A stretch of 64,000 nt of DNA from Pelecanus crispus (lineage: Eukaryota; Chordata; Aves; Pelecaniformes; Pelecanidae). Made by a program: the position numbers and the translations under genes. The stretch spans positions 131,375,388-131,439,387 of the forward strand of contig NC_134644.1 in assembly GCF_030463565.1 (NCBI RefSeq). Direction: 5' to 3'. Shown in pieces: positions 38,541-52,129 of this stretch. Under the pieces are notes generated by a model, which made no database searches, was not told the origin of the DNA, and saw nothing but the letters and a program-made list of their open reading frames with translations. The stretch's first letter is position 1. The number at the start of each line of letters is the position of its first letter.

Positions 38541-41500
38541 ACTACCTGTGTAACTACCCTTGCCCTGAAAAAAAAAAGTTAAACATATCTTCTACTGACT
38601 TTGCAGTGAATATTCACATATGGGTAGAGGTGAAGACTGGAAACTATTAACTGGAAAGGCTCCAAGAGACTGAAGACAGTGTATTGGAGATGAAGCCATT
38701 GCACACAGTGATCTATAGTAATCACTGCTATTCCTAGTGTGATATATAGAAAGCTGGATTACATGATTTTGCATATCTAAAAGTGTATATAACATAAAAA
38801 CTAATGAGAAATGACTGATTTCTCAGAAGTGTTAGGCTCCTCCAGCTGAGTGTATAGAAACAATACTTAGGTATCATGTGTTGTTTTTCATTTATGAAAT
38901 GCATAAGGCATATTTCTCTTTACTTCTAAGGATGCCAGAAGAAAGCAATACCATTTAAGTGTTTAATTTATCACTATTAAACAAGTTACTTGACTTTTAT
39001 AGCACTGATGTTATCAAATATTATTAGTGTAATTACCATGTTAACCCACTGTAAGAATTAGGGGGACTATTTAATGCAATTTTCTTACCTTAATAAACTA
39101 AATTAAGAGGTTAGATACACATACATAGAGACACTTAGATGTTGTATACATATGCTAGTTTCTCAGTTATAAGTCAGATTAACATGGAGGATTATATGGT
39201 CACCTGTCATCAGTCATGGCTCACAAAATCGGAGCAGACGCTGCTTTGGATGGTGTAAAGAACCCCCTTTGTAATAGAAACAGTGAGCTAACTTCAGCTG
39301 TGGAAAAAGCAGCTTACAGCAACTTTTGAGAAGGGTCACACTGCTCTGTTGTTGGAAAATGTGATTCTGCCAGTTACTTCTCCTCCTCAGGTTGCACAGT
39401 TATTATTTTTTCTGTATTCTTTCAGTTTAGTGTGTTCAGGCTATGACAATTCTTATAATCATGAAGTTTAACCTGTTGGTAAGAGTAGCTGTTTGGCAAT
39501 TTATTATTTAATAATGGCAATATAATTACTTAGGAAGCATTGGTACTGTAGTTGCACATTCACAGTAGTTTCAGAAAAGTGCTGCTTTAAGAGTATCTTT
39601 AAAATTGAGTAGTGGTATATACTCCAAATTTCTCATGATAGTAATATATTTTAGATGCCTGCATTTAAAACAATATAACTTCTCTCAGGTTCTGTCTCTG
39701 TCTTTTAAAATTTTCACACTTTCTACTCAGCTCATGGACCTACAGCATTTTTCAAACAAATAAGTAAATCTCAGAACACTACTGTGGAAGTTCAAGGTCT
39801 TGAGGTTTGTCCTCAAAGATGAACTAACCATAACGTTAATGTCTCCCTGTCTCTCCGCTAAAAGTATGAAAAACTATCTCTTTTAATAGTTACTGGTTCT
39901 ACAACACTGCATTTCCCAAGGAATGCATTTTTTACACACAAAGCACAACGGCCACACAGAAGTAAAAATTTCCTCAATAGGTATAGCCCAATGGTTATAG
40001 CAAGACACAAAACTTCTGGATTCTACCATCAGGTCCCATTAATATGTTAGATTTCATAATGTGCGTTTACTGTGCCTTGTTTTCTGCCTTTTATTAAAAG
40101 CAGAATTAATTACTCAAACATAATGGCTAAGTGGTATGGAGGACATATTCTCAACTCATTTATTTCCTAGATACAAAGGTACTGACATGCACCATGCCTA
40201 GGTCAGCCTAATTATCAATTTCTTAAATATCTTTTCTTGGCTAAACATGAGCAAGTAAAAATATTAATCCTACCTTATTTTTTCCAGAATGCCACAGAAA
40301 ACTAAATGCAAATTCCTCAAATCATTGGTTTCACTAGTCCTCAAATAATATTCTGCTGCAACATAATTCTGTGTGTGTTTCATGATCAAGGTCCACTGAC
40401 TCCTATAAGAAAATGCCCATGGCTAGCACTGAAAATACTGAGCGACACTCAAGGCAAAAGTGGTTTCACTGAACCTCACAATAGAACTGCAGGATAGCTT
40501 ATTGCCTGGGGTTTAAGAGACACAGATCTATTTTAAGTATCTCAAATAGTCAGTAAACACAAAATTAATCATATCATGATGAGCACACTCATCATCGCTA
40601 TATTATTTTTTAGTGTTTTAGCCAGAGCAGACAGGACCAAAGATACTGTGATGGAGGGAAAAGTCAGTAATACAGGTAAAACGTGTAGCATAGATGAGTC
40701 ATTAGATGATAGGGGGCTTCTGTAGTCAATAAGGTCCCTTATTACTGCTGCTTTACTTTAAAGCAAGTTCTCTTTTAAGAAACAGTGACATTAATCAGTG
40801 GTGCAAAACAGTCTCAGTCAGCTTGGGAGGTGTTTAAATGTACAGCATTTGAGATGGGTATCAGCTAATTAGGAAAATTGAGAGTGAGGGTGTTTTCTTA
40901 ATATTCCTTCCTGTTATCAGCCATCCCTCAGCGATACCATTTCCCTTAATTCCATGCCATTGATACTCAGCTTCCACTAAACCAAATCCTAAATCCATGT
41001 ACTTGGTCTTGATACTTATGAAATTTAACCATGGAAAGAGTATTGGTATCTCAGGAAATAATGCCAACACTGCAATGCAAGAATATGCACTGGTAATCCT
41101 TCAGTGGATTCTAAACAAGCTGTTACATCTGCGTAGCCCATCACACCTTTGCAGAGATACAGATCCTTCCTTAAAAAGGTCTCTTTCAGCAGAGCTAATT
41201 TGCTTTGAGAGACCCTAATGCTTGAAGTGATGAGTCTGCAATTCCAGAACTAGCTTGCTGAGAGCCTGCGTGGCTGTCATTACGCAGCACTGCATTGGGC
41301 AGAGGTTATATATCCTAAGTAAACAGAAAGCCATATTTAATACAATATTTCAAAACTGTGTTTGAAAACTGATCTACCTTCATGCAAATTTGACTTTGTC
41401 ATATAGCATCTGCAGAGTAAAAGATGTGAATGCAACCTGACATTTCTTGATTTTTGTGTGCCCAACATCACAAACTCAATATTTGCATGCTGTAATTTTG

Positions 41501-41620
41501 TGAAATACGTATTTCTGTATTCATTGACATGCTATTATTCAGAATTTTGATTATTGAAATGCATTTTGGTTAAGAATCTTATGTTTAAGTAATTCAGTGA
41601 GTCTTTTTATCTTTTGATAG

Positions 41621-41784
41621 CTAGGAAATGGAAGGTGTCAGTCCTCACCAGTGATATGCCATCTGCAGGAACAAGCTCAAAGGTTTATATTACATTGTAT
41701 GGGCATCACAGCAGTTCGGGGCCTATTTTTCTTGATGGAGAGGAGGGAAAATTATTTCAGAGAGGCAATGAAGACATCTTCACA
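41621..41784 (+). CDS. PLAT domain 1, exon 1 of the PLAT/trefoil chain
   Basis: The acceptor is TTTTTATCTTTTGATAG and the donor is ACA/GTAAGT. The exon opens with CT, completing a codon begun by the previous exon (phase 1), and ends in phase 0. It encodes RKWKVSVLTSDMPSAGTSSK, then VYITLYGHHSSSG, then FQRGNEDIFT. This is the opening strand pattern of a PLAT/LH2 domain as in LOXHD1. RP1 exon 3 leaves exactly the one base needed, and their joining gives SESEN-T-RKWKV. PLAT domains commonly bind membranes or proteins. I infer an extended RP1 isoform; a separate LOXHD1-like gene is the alternative. ORF beyond the donor is intron read-through. Confidence 0.82.
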
Positions 41785-43798
41785 GTAAGTAATATATATT
41801 CATTGTGTTGCCCTCTTGTATCCTGCCAGATTGCATGGCACTTCAAAATCTATGTGATGAAAAGACAGTCAGTTTTTTGTAGGGCACACATATCTGGAAA
41901 CAAGAAACAGGGCTTAAATGTAGAACTAAATTTAGTGTCCTTTCCCACTCACCTATGCAAATCTGATTTGATCCAGCACATTTTTTGCCTGTTTCAAAAG
42001 AACTACTGCTTAATTTACATAGTGCCCAAGAAAATACCAAGAAATATAGGACGACAGATACTTGTTTAGTTTTTAAATTTGAAATGGGGCTACAATATTA
42101 AAAATGAAATGAGGAAGTGAAGAGTTAGGGTATGGAGTAAATTTTTAACTTTGTTAAATACCTGCTGCTTTATTTCAATAGTGGCAATTATTATACCTGT
42201 AATAAACTCTGTCTTCTGAAGCTGCTTCTGCTCCCAGGTACACAAGCAAATTTCTCCCCCATCAGTCTTGTGGCATGGTGATTTAAGTGAGCCAGAGTAG
42301 GTCTCTTATCAAAAGTTGTATAGCTTGAGTGTGTCTGTGGGGTTGTCAGTGGGTGTCTCTAGTAGGTGCCAGCTATAGGGCCATATAACAAACAGGTGCT
42401 TCCATTGTTAGTATCCAGCACAGCAAGTCCCCTTCTGAGAAAAGGTATTTAATGGCAGCACTGATGAAGAGTTCACCTTTTTCACAATAGCCTCATAGCT
42501 GCTTGGGTTGTAGGAAATACAGTTCTTAGCCCTCTTCAGCCTGATGGCATTTCTCAGAAGAATCCAGCACCTCTGATAGTATGCCATTCTCCATCTGTGA
42601 TATCAAGAAAACCCAGGTATAAGATTGAAAAGAGTAGATAAGTAACCAGGTACCTGACAGATAAAAATACAATCTTCACAATAGATGTTGTTGTCTCTGT
42701 TTCCTGCTCCCACTATTGCAATTAATTTCACCTCCAATGACTTTTAAATGTAAAATATGGAGGCAGTCCCTAGTTTGGGACCTAGGGTTCCCCTCTTAGG
42801 TGAGTCTCCATAGCACTGAATACAATTAAGGAGTGCCTACTCTGAAACGTATAGAAAGATAAAAGCCTTTCTGCTTGTGCTGTATGCTAGATCTCAGTTA
42901 ACTCTAGTCTGTCCTCGCTGCTCTGTCTCTTTATTATTTATAACACTAAGTTCAGAGAAGTTCATGATACAGGGAACTCAGTTCACACCCACCTCTACAC
43001 TGTAATGAAAACATGAAAATCAATTATACAGAAAACAAGAGGACAGCAAATCCAGCCTACATAATAAGAAAAAAAAATGATACAGCAAGGAGGGAAGACA
43101 CTCATGGTGTGTTTCCAGTTCCTTGAAGATAAGCTTTCTATTTCTACACTTAAGTTCATAACTAGTTGTTTGAATGACCTTCACACAAATTATTCCCTCA
43201 GCACCCTGTTATCTGTACTGGATGCACTCATCCAGCCTGTCCAAAAGCTAATCTTTCAAATACAGTTTTTTAAGTTGATTTGAATGAAATGATTTGTAAA
43301 AAGAAACATCAAAGCTGAACACAATTGTTTCCAAAATTGTAAGGCATACCCTCCTGGAGGGGTAGGGAGAAACTCAGAGGTATGTGGGAGGTGCTTGGGA
43401 GACAGAAATAATTTTGTAGCAGGTCAGTAGTATAGATGCTAAACTGAGCCAGGTTTTAAGGTCAAGACACTTTTGCTTTTTAGTCATACATACAGTCTGT
43501 ATTCATGTCCCACTGAGGCCAGTATTCAAATGGGGAGCAAAATAGCTATAGCACCATCCTGAAGCCATTTAAATGGGGTTGGCAGGCCAACAGGCTTTTT
43601 AAGGGTTGTCCTCTAAAAGGGCCAAGTTTCTAATGATTATCCAGAGTAAAATATTTTGGAAACACTTGTTTAATTATCAGAATATTTAATTCCATTTAAT
43701 TTCCAAAAATGCCACTGGACAGTTACTAAATGAATTTCTGTTGCATGTCTTTTCCTTTTAACAAATACTCTGTGTTTCATCTGTTGTTTCTTTTACAG
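41785..43798 (+). other. Intron within PLAT domain 1
   Basis: GTAAGT ... TTTTACAG. Nothing recognised inside it. Confidence 0.75.
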
Positions 43799-43885
43799 GT
43801 TAATACTGGAAACATAGGACATCTCTACAAAATACGCATAGGACATACGAATTCAGGAAACTCCCCTGCCTGGCACTGTGCAGAG
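43799..43885 (+). CDS. PLAT domain 1, middle exon
   Basis: 87 nt, phase 0 at both ends. The acceptor is TTGTTTCTTTTACAG and the donor is GAG/GTAAAA. It encodes VNTGNIGHLYKIRIGHTNSG then NSPAWHCAE. The phrase LYKIRIGH followed by a Gly/Ser turn and a Trp is the diagnostic core of PLAT domains. The usual Trp-Phe-Leu-Asp after the turn is replaced here by Trp-His-Cys-Ala, so this domain has lost a conserved Asp. Confidence 0.85.
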
Positions 43886-46800
43886 GTAAAAGAAGGGAGA
43901 AAGAATTTTATCTTTCCAAAAGCAGTAACTATGATGGTGGAGTCAAAATAGGAGTCAGAAAAAAATCCCTGGGACAAGTATATTAGCCTCATCAAATACA
44001 TGCAGCTTCATTTAAGAGATTATTTTTGAAGAAGTGTTTTTGTATGGAATTAAAGGCAGCTTACAATGGTGTGTCTTGGCTGTTTGTTTGCAGTTTAATG
44101 AGAGCTGTACATCATGTTTCTTTAAAAATGTGTGGCTGGGCAGCAAGAAAGACCACTTAAGCTGGCTGCTGTAGTCTGAGTCTTCTACAGTCTTTGTGTG
44201 CTACAGGGTGTCAAGAGTTTGCTGAAACCCAGAAAGTCATTGAACTCAGTCTAGCCAAATCCTCCTCAAATCTGTGTCTGACTCTGGGTCTTTATGCACA
44301 GCACCAGAGCTACATTGCAAATGTTTCTAGTTCTGTGTCTCTGAGGAGAAAAAGGCAATAACAGATTCTTTTCCCACCTTATTTAAAAAAAGATCTTGAT
44401 GCAGGTAAAGCAAAGATAATAAAGCAAAGAGAATCAGATAGTCCTGTTTCAAGCTTCAGTCGTGAAGCATAATATATAGGTTTCTGGGCTGGGAATGAAA
44501 GGATCTGGCTTTTATCCTTAACATCGGTGATGTACTATGTGTGCCGATGATATGCTATGCATGCCTGAAACACTTCCCTTTTTGTGCCAGAGTTTCATAT
44601 CCATCAGTTAAGAGACAGCATTTTACGAAGGGCTTTAGAAGTTGCTGGTAAACTCATTGTTATAATTGCACTTCAGGGTAAATCTAGGTCTATCTAACGC
44701 AAAGTGTCCACTGAAGTTAAGTATTCACTGATCAATGTTCAAACGCTGTGGCTATTTGATGCTTTAACTAGTTGTTTTCATCTGGGACTGAGACTCAGAA
44801 AGACAACTAAGTAAAGTCTGGGCAGTGTTAACTGAAGTTTAGGCAAGATCCTGTGAGTTCATACCTGTAGCCAATGCATGCCTACATTGAAATATTGTGT
44901 CGCTAGTAGTATCACTCTGTCTAAGAAGTTTCATGCTAGAATTATAGGGATTATATCTCTTTCAGTTCAGATGAAGATTCCTTGATTATAAAGCCTAGGT
45001 ATTTGTTTTCCAGCTGTGCTGTTTTTTGGGGAATGCTGGAGTCAGAATATAATTTAAGATACTTTTTTCTTCTGTTCCTTGCTATTTTTCTTTTCATAAA
45101 TGTGTGTGAGGAAGCAGTGAAAGGGTGGAAAATACCTTGTAGCTTTGTCCTGTGAGACAGATGGACAGGTTGCCAAGCAATTTCTAAAGTGTATTTGAGT
45201 TCAGAAGCTGGAAGAGAACAGTGGATTTTCTCTTATAGAAAAGGTTAATTTGTATGCTTAATCTTGGTATTAGAAGCTTTGGTTATCATAAAATATGACT
45301 CAAGAAATGGACCTTTGTGGGTTTGTTGTATACCATCCTCTGTGAATAGAGGCTGCACTGCCTGCTTTGTATAAGACACCCATTATTGAGAGATTGAAGA
45401 AGTCTGACCAAAAAAGGGAAAGAAAAAGTAAGAAGTTATTATTCCTCTTCTCACTTCCCAGCTAGGATATATTAATTGAAATCAACAGTAAAATTGTAAA
45501 AGGACTTCAGTGTGTTCCATTGATTACTGGCTTATGAATTTTAATTGTCTCCTTAACAAATCTCAGTCAGTCAGGCAGTCTTTAGGGCGTGATTCATCAG
45601 CCAGGGTTAAGTCGTTCTCCCTTTGCAACTTTGGGCAGAAAGTCCAAGAAGAGAAATACATTCAACCAAACACTCTCTCCAAGTAACCTAGTGTTTTGTA
45701 TGGTAGACAGCCAAAGCCGTATAGCCACTGATTTCTAGATTTCATAGAAGAGAAAGAACCTGCAGCAGGCTCATCAGACACTTAACATCATTGTTCCTTC
45801 GGAAACCTACATTTTTCTGGAAGATCTGAAATTAAGAGAAAGCGCTCTACAACTGCAGAGCTTTTCTGGTAATTGGGCATACTAGTCCTCCACCAATATC
45901 CCATGGTTTCTGTGTCTGTCTCTGTCCTGAGATGGTATTGGGCCTGAAAATGTCCACAAGGTGCTGCTTCAGTAATCCAAGCTCCCTTTTCAAGATCCAT
46001 CAGTAGATATCGACAGGCCGAGATATGCCAGGTTTTTCAGACAAGATTAATCTCTTTCTTTACAGTTTAGTATTCAAGTAGTAAAAGAGATAAAAATGTT
46101 TCCAGTAATTCTGATACATTCAATATTTGAATTAAGGAGATGAGACTCTGCAAATCACAGAGCAGGAGTGAAACTACAGGTAGAATTATCTTTGCTTCTC
46201 TCTGCTGGTCCAAAATCTAGTGTAGCTACTAGTATAAATTAGCCTAATCAAGGACTATTCTAATATACAGCTGCCTCTGAGGTGCTTACTAAGGAATACT
46301 GTGAAGCACAAAATAACTAGACCTCCTTCCCTTCTTCAGCTGGTGTGCATATGGTCCTTTTGCTGCTATATGCTGGAAGTTGGGCATGAAAGAAAATTGT
46401 GTAGGGCAGACTGGTGTTTGGGCTAGCACTTTCATGGTTTATTTATGTCACAAGCAGTGTTGAAGAACCAAAAGCTGTTCCTTTAATTCCTGTTCTGATA
46501 AGAAAATAAGTTAAAGGAATAGAACTGCAAGAGTTGCCAAGCTTCCCAGTGAGAACTTCCGCGTTTGGTAAGACATGCCACCTAGCACCAACCCACGTGG
46601 ATATACCAGCTGGAACAACATAGCTGTATTTTGTGGGACTGTGCCTGAGCTGATAAACCATGTTTCTTGGCTGCACTTGAGTTACTTTGCCCTGCACTTT
46701 TGAATCTGACTGAGTGAAAAGTCAGGTTGGGGGCAGTTGTATCAAGGGAGCAGACATGCCCTAAACTCATGGATTTGTGACGGTGCCACAGAGCTCTACC

Positions 46801-46893
46801 TGCACAGATTTCAGCAGAATCCCACACATTTCATGTTCTGTTCTATCTGGACTGAGATCAGCAACTTAAATTGCAATTCTTGGTGCTGTTTAG
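43886..46893 (+). other. Intron within PLAT domain 1
   Basis: GTAAAA ... GCTGTTTAG. No repeat or exon recognised in it. Confidence 0.75.
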
Positions 46894-47026
46894 GTGCAGT
46901 TGCTGAACCTTTTCTCAGGAGAGCTGTTTTCTTTCCCTGCACATCGATGGCTGGCCTGGGACCAGGCTGATGGGGAAATATGTATGGAGCTTCCTGTTTT
47001 ACGGCACGGTCAGCCTATTCTTCCAG
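46894..47026 (+). CDS. PLAT domain 1, last exon
   Basis: 133 nt, entering in phase 0 and leaving one base (phase 1) at the donor CCAG/GTAAGC. It encodes VQLLNLFSGELFSFPAHRWL, then AWDQADGEICMELPVLRHG. FPxHRWLAxDxxDGxI..EL is the closing motif of PLAT domains. The three exons of this domain total 384 nt (128 codons) and form a 1-1 symmetrical cassette. Confidence 0.86.
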
Positions 47027-50000
47027 GTAAGCACAATACCACATCAACTAAGTCAGGCCACAGACTGATGCAGATAGAGGTGAGTTCATTGTTTTTCATC
47101 AGGACCTCTATTACTTTTTGCCTGATACAACACTTTTTCTGTGTTGTTTTCCTGTGGTTACTGGGTGTACTCAGGTAAAAGATTAAGAACCACTGGAAAG
47201 GAGATGGGAGAGTCTTTAATGCTTTGAATTTCACAGGTCCTTCAGAAAGACTCCTTCTTTGGTAAGATTTTCAGCATTTGTGTTTGCTTTAAAATAAAGG
47301 CAATAGTAAAGACACCTCACATATGCGGAACTACCTTGAAGCTGTCACAAGTCAGATCACAAACTCTATTTTCAATAACTGAGGATTATAGCTCCAGTAT
47401 GACTATTGTAGCTGCTGCTTTAGTTTCGTTCTTGTAAGTGCCTGAGACAGGCTTCCAGAATACTTTTAATTTCTGGGTGTGGAACAAAACTTCAACAATA
47501 TTTCAGAAGGCTATAAGTGTTAAAAGCTCCATTACTCACATGAAGATTGTATTGTAATTCTAAAGGTGAATGATGACAAACAATACAAAAACTATTGGGT
47601 GTTGCTGCTGTTGTACTGTTTTAATGTCCTGCTCTACCACATCAATCCCTGTCACCCATGCTGGATGTTGGTGCTATACGGTCTCTCTGCTTCAGCAATG
47701 GGAAGGGAGTGGAAAGTCTGTGCTTGCTCTTCCCTTCTCTACAAATGGCATTGTTCTTTTCTGGGCTAAGGAAAGTACAAGGGTGTAACAAGATTAGTGA
47801 TGAGATCTAGGAGAGATGTGGGTGAGGGAGCAAGAATGCTGGGACAGATTCCTATACTGTATGGTGCGATGGTAGAGGGGGAAAAGTTGTAACACCACCT
47901 GTATTACCTGTGCTGGAGCTTTCACTAGAGCAAGATCCACCTGGGACAGATTCCACAGCTGCCTCTCTTCCCTTCCCCCAAAAATCATATCAGCTGCAAA
48001 GGACAAGATTAATGGGATGAGAGAAACTTCCATTTAAAGTTCTTTAAAAACTATAGAACCCCCTTTTCAAAATGTTTAATACTATAACAAAGCTTGGTGG
48101 TATGTTTATGGTACTTTGTGTTCATCTTGCAAAATTGAAATGGTAACAGGCATTTCAATGGTACCAGCTGTTGTGGGTGCAGGGCAGAGGAAGAGGATAT
48201 AAATGAAAATGAGGGGCAGAAGTCCAGAAAATGGCCCATGGATGCGGGAAAACATACCATGGGACAGTCACTCTTGTAATAAAGAGCTGGGTGGACTGGA
48301 GCTGTATTTATGCCTATCTATGGTGACTGAGCACTGAGATTAAGAGCCTGAAAAGAAGAGCAGAAAAACAGGTTTGTGCCTCATTAATATGTCTTTGAGA
48401 GAAAAGGAATAGCAGGAGAGATTTCCTCCAGTGATGTAGTTAGCAGCTATAAATGGCTCATAAAATGCTGTAGAGAGAGGCTGTCCAGCCCTAACGACAA
48501 TGGTTTTTGATCTTGAGTGGTTATGATCTTCACACCCTTGAGGGTATGAAAAGCCTCAGAGGCAGTCAGCCTGCTCCCTCATAGGTTTGGCCTCTTCAGT
48601 CAGGAGACTTTAATATTATTAGCGTAGCAGGACATACAAGCACATTGGTATAAAAACCCAATGCCCCACCCCTTTAAATAAATGTTAATTAATGATCATT
48701 AACATGTTATATTGAACATGCTCTGATCCCCTACTTACAGTATCTGTTCTTCCCCAAATGTTCTATTGCTCAGTATTCTGGGACACTGACCTTACCCACT
48801 TTCTAAATTTCAGGCTCTTCTTTCTGACTAGGTTGTTTCCTTGTTTCTGAGATAAAGATACAATGAAAGATTTTTATTATCAAGTAGAAGTACAACAGCA
48901 TACTTAAACCATCCTCTCAATCTGCATTTTGTAGTTAACAATTTCTCCCTAACACAAGAGAGGAAGAAAAGAACTTCTGTGCATTTCTGCCAGCCTCGGT
49001 ATAAGAGGGGTCATGCTGAAGGCTTTGGAGAAGGCAGTTTCATCTCTAACTTAGTAATTGAAAGACAGCCTCTTTGTCTTCTTGCCAATATTATATTTCT
49101 GCATGAGACAGTGAAAAGGGAACATAGCTTTTAACTTCAGAGAAGATAGTTTGATAACAGAACAGCAAAGAGGTCTGGATTCAATCTGAGAGAGAGATGA
49201 TGAGAGGCACTTTAAAACCAATTTCTGAATAAAAAGAGGCTGAAACACTTTCTGATTTAACAGTCTTTTTTATTCAAAGGAAAAAAGTCTGAATTAACCT
49301 GTTAAGAAGTAATACACAGAGACCTTGTGGTTCTAATGCTGGGGGACTGAGCACCATTTGTTTGACTTTTTATCCTCAACCATCCTACTTTTGTCCCCTT
49401 CTGCTCATGTTTTATGATGCAATCTTTAATTATATGATGATGAACTACTTGCTGGGGATAAATCAGAGTTACACAGTGTTTGGTGGCTGTTGGACCTTTG
49501 CTTTTCTTCTTGCAGAAACTGGAAAGTAGGTAGCTAATGGAGGGAATTGTAGGAATAGAGAGGATTGTTGTGGTCTTAGACATGGGATCATTGGTCTGGA
49601 GAAATGAATTCTCTGCCTCTGCCATGATCTGTTCATGGGGTACCTGTTCATGTGGGTGTTATAAAGAAAAATTTGGGGAATTAAATAGATCGGGTGGTGA
49701 CATGGTAAATGATGTGGGTAAAACACAGCATTAATTAACAGTTCCTAAATGAAAACTATTTTGAGTATTAAGACAGGTGTACTCTGGGGAAAAAATAGTA
49801 CATGACTATGCTGCTAGCTAAAGACTGTCAAAAGTTTCTATGCCTTAAATGTCGCTGGCTTTTGTCCAAATAATAATAGCTGGTCTGAAAAAGATGTATG
49901 TTTTACCTCCTTGTTCTATCTCTCATAATTCATAGACATAGGGGAAAAAATTAAATTTTGTAAATAATCTTAACCCTTACACTTTCTAATTTCAGAATGA

Positions 50001-51977
50001 TGTGTTTACAAATGTAATGTTTTACACTTATAGAGAAAAATATATGTAAAGAATACAGTTCCTTCTCTTAATCTCTGTTCTTCACACTTTTCCATGGAAT
50101 ATCTAAAGGAAAGAATCATAGAACCATAGAATATCTCAAGTTGGAAGGGATCCATAAGGATCTTCAAATCCAGCTCCCTGCTAACAGGACCACCTACAAT
50201 TAACCGTATGACTAAGAGCATTGTCCAGATGCTCCTTGAACTCTGACAGGCTTGGTGCCATGACCACTTCCCTGGGGAGCCTTTTCCAGTGACCAACCAC
50301 CCTCTCAGTGCAGAACCTTTTCCTAATGTCCAACCTGACTTCCCCTAACGCAGCTTCATTCCGATAAGAGAGTCACTATTTCCTAGGATAAAAGCTGTAA
50401 GCATTATAAATACTCATAAATACTTATTATAAAGCTGGGATGATCCCTAGGCTTATGAGAGGTAAAGAGAAATGTAAAAAATTGTGAAAATTGTTTGAAT
50501 TTTTGAGTTAGCTATTTTAAGCCTCTATGCTGGATTTATTAATAGCATATGTCTACAGTACTTCAGTGGAGTTTAGAGTTACCCAGTTTAGAGGTACCCA
50601 GTCATCTTCTCAAAATGAGTTAGCTCTGATGCTAGGAGCAAACTAGCACTAGCGTTCTGTATGGGCACATTAAAATAACCTGTGCAGCGTCCTTACTCTT
50701 TTAGCTAGGTTGTTACCATTATCCAAACTGAATTCTTTAAAGACAGCTTGTATAGTAACCTGCACACAAATGCCATGTAAATAAATGTGAGATAATCATA
50801 AAAAAATAAGCATCAAGGGAAAAGTTGTAAACACTGAACAGCCACTTAGCACAATTGCAGATATAGGCTGATCGTGAATAAATTTTCACTGGTTATTAAA
50901 AGAAGGTGTTTGTTCATCAGAAGAGTCAGATGTGGGAGCAACCTCCTTCAGAGGATTAGTCAGGCTTCATAACATCTTTCAGTGGAAAGTGATAATTGAA
51001 TTATGATAATGTTGATGTTGTTCTGGACCCCATGGTCCAGAAACTCTTTTCTACTACTAAGACAGAGAAGCACAAGGACACCTACATCTGGACAAAGAGC
51101 TTGTGTGCCAGAAAATGAGGTTTTCTCTGCCTCTTTCACTCTGTACCTCATTTAGTCTAACAAAATATTGTTACTGTATGTTGGCATAAGCTTTGCCTTT
51201 CCCATGTTTCTACTGAAGATTATAATTGCATGTTTTTACCTTAATTCTGAATTTTACGGGATTCCTATATCTGCATTTTAATGACCACAGTTTTCCATTG
51301 ATATGTATTTTTATGTATCATAGTCTTTATTCCCAGTTTCACTGGATTTTTACCCAAATTTAATTTTATTTGAATTATCCATTTCTATTAAATAACCAAT
51401 TTATTGAATTTAAGTCCTAGGTTTTTCCTCCCAAATTTACAGCCTTTAAAGAATTTCCATATGGAATGCAACGGTATCCTATCCTATTGCATGAACCAGT
51501 AAAATAATAAAACACTGCAGCTTTCTGAGTTCTGAGGCCCTAGAAAACTAAAACTATGGTCCTATATTTTTGCTTGTTTCATTAACCAGTGCTTTCAAAA
51601 CATTAATGTCTCCTGTTGCTTGTTATAGTTTTGATCTCATCACTTATGGTGAGGCTAATCTTGGATTTATGTTATTTACTTTTCAGCTTTATGATGATTT
51701 CAAATGATGCTGCAGGACAAAGACATGCTATTGTGCATTTAAAGTACAATTCTGTTTGCATGCCCCATAGTGACAGTCTGGGATAAAAAACATAAATGTA
51801 ACATGAAAACAAGTTTGTACATTATTTTACCTGATATTGTATAGGATTTTTAAAGTTTTATACTCTAACTGTCCTTGACACAGATGTATTTGGACTCTGC
51901 AGGCACATTCACAGCTAGATGTTATTGTAACAATAATAGTGTTTGTGATATGAAAGGTTGTCATCTTTTATTGTCAG
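47027..51977 (+). other. Intron between PLAT domains 1 and 2
   Basis: GTAAGC ... TTTTATTGTCAG. It contains a CR1 copy on the minus strand (50113-50362). No other exon fits the phase. Confidence 0.75.
50113..50362 (-). mobile_element. CR1 LINE fragment, minus strand
   Basis: Plus-strand reading: AATCATAGAACCATAGAATA, CAAGTTGGAAGGGATCC, CAGCTCCCTGCTAACAGG, CTCCTTGAACTCTGACAGGC, TGACCACTTCCCTGGGGAGC, CTCAGTGCAGAACCTTTTCC. This is the inverted 3' end of CR1. It belongs to a different subfamily from the copy at 38 kb, judged by the sequence between tail and body. Confidence 0.92.
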
Positions 51978-52129
51978 TGACTGTCTATGAAGTGCATGTG
52001 ACAACAGGAGAACTGTGGAATGCTGGAACTGAGGCTGATGTCTATATTTCTGTCTATGGAGAAAGAGGTGATACAGGATCAAGACAGCTGCTCAGGTCAC
52101 AGAAACCCAAGAAATTTTTGAAAGGACAA
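51978..52129 (+). CDS. PLAT domain 2, exon 1
   Basis: 152 nt. The acceptor is CATCTTTTATTGTCAG and the donor is CAA/GTACGT. The TG at its start joins the G left by the previous exon to give Val. It encodes VTVYEVHVTTGELWNAGTEA, then DVYISVYGERGDTGSRQLL. YEVHVTTG...AGTEADVYISVYG is a textbook LOXHD1-type PLAT opening. It ends in phase 0. The longer open frame upstream from about 51875 and downstream to 52603 is intronic read-through. Confidence 0.9.

Larger units (their letters stand above)
33776..41620 (+). other. DNA between RP1 exon 4 and the first PLAT exon
   Basis: Probably RP1 3' UTR followed by intergenic or intronic DNA. If the extended transcript is real, this is part of a 16.4-kb intron from 25198 to 41620 that also skips exon 4. 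It holds a T/G-rich tract (34547-34608) and a CR1 copy (38088-38540). No other exon was recognised. Confidence 0.6.

Noticed and set aside
41785..42069. Continuation of the PLAT exon frame past its donor
   Set aside because: The GTAAGT donor at 41785 is strong, the sequence after it loses PLAT similarity, and the next PLAT exon at 43799 continues the domain exactly.
47237..47261. A 25-nt stretch with AG before it and GTAAGA after it, resembling a micro-exon
   Set aside because: Its inclusion shifts the frame and leads to an early stop in the next exon. It could at most be a poison exon, for which there is no evidence.
51875..51977. Longer exon upstream of PLAT domain 2
   Set aside because: The frame is open, but the residues (Asn/Cys-rich) do not resemble a PLAT linker, and the acceptor at 51977 gives the correct phase.
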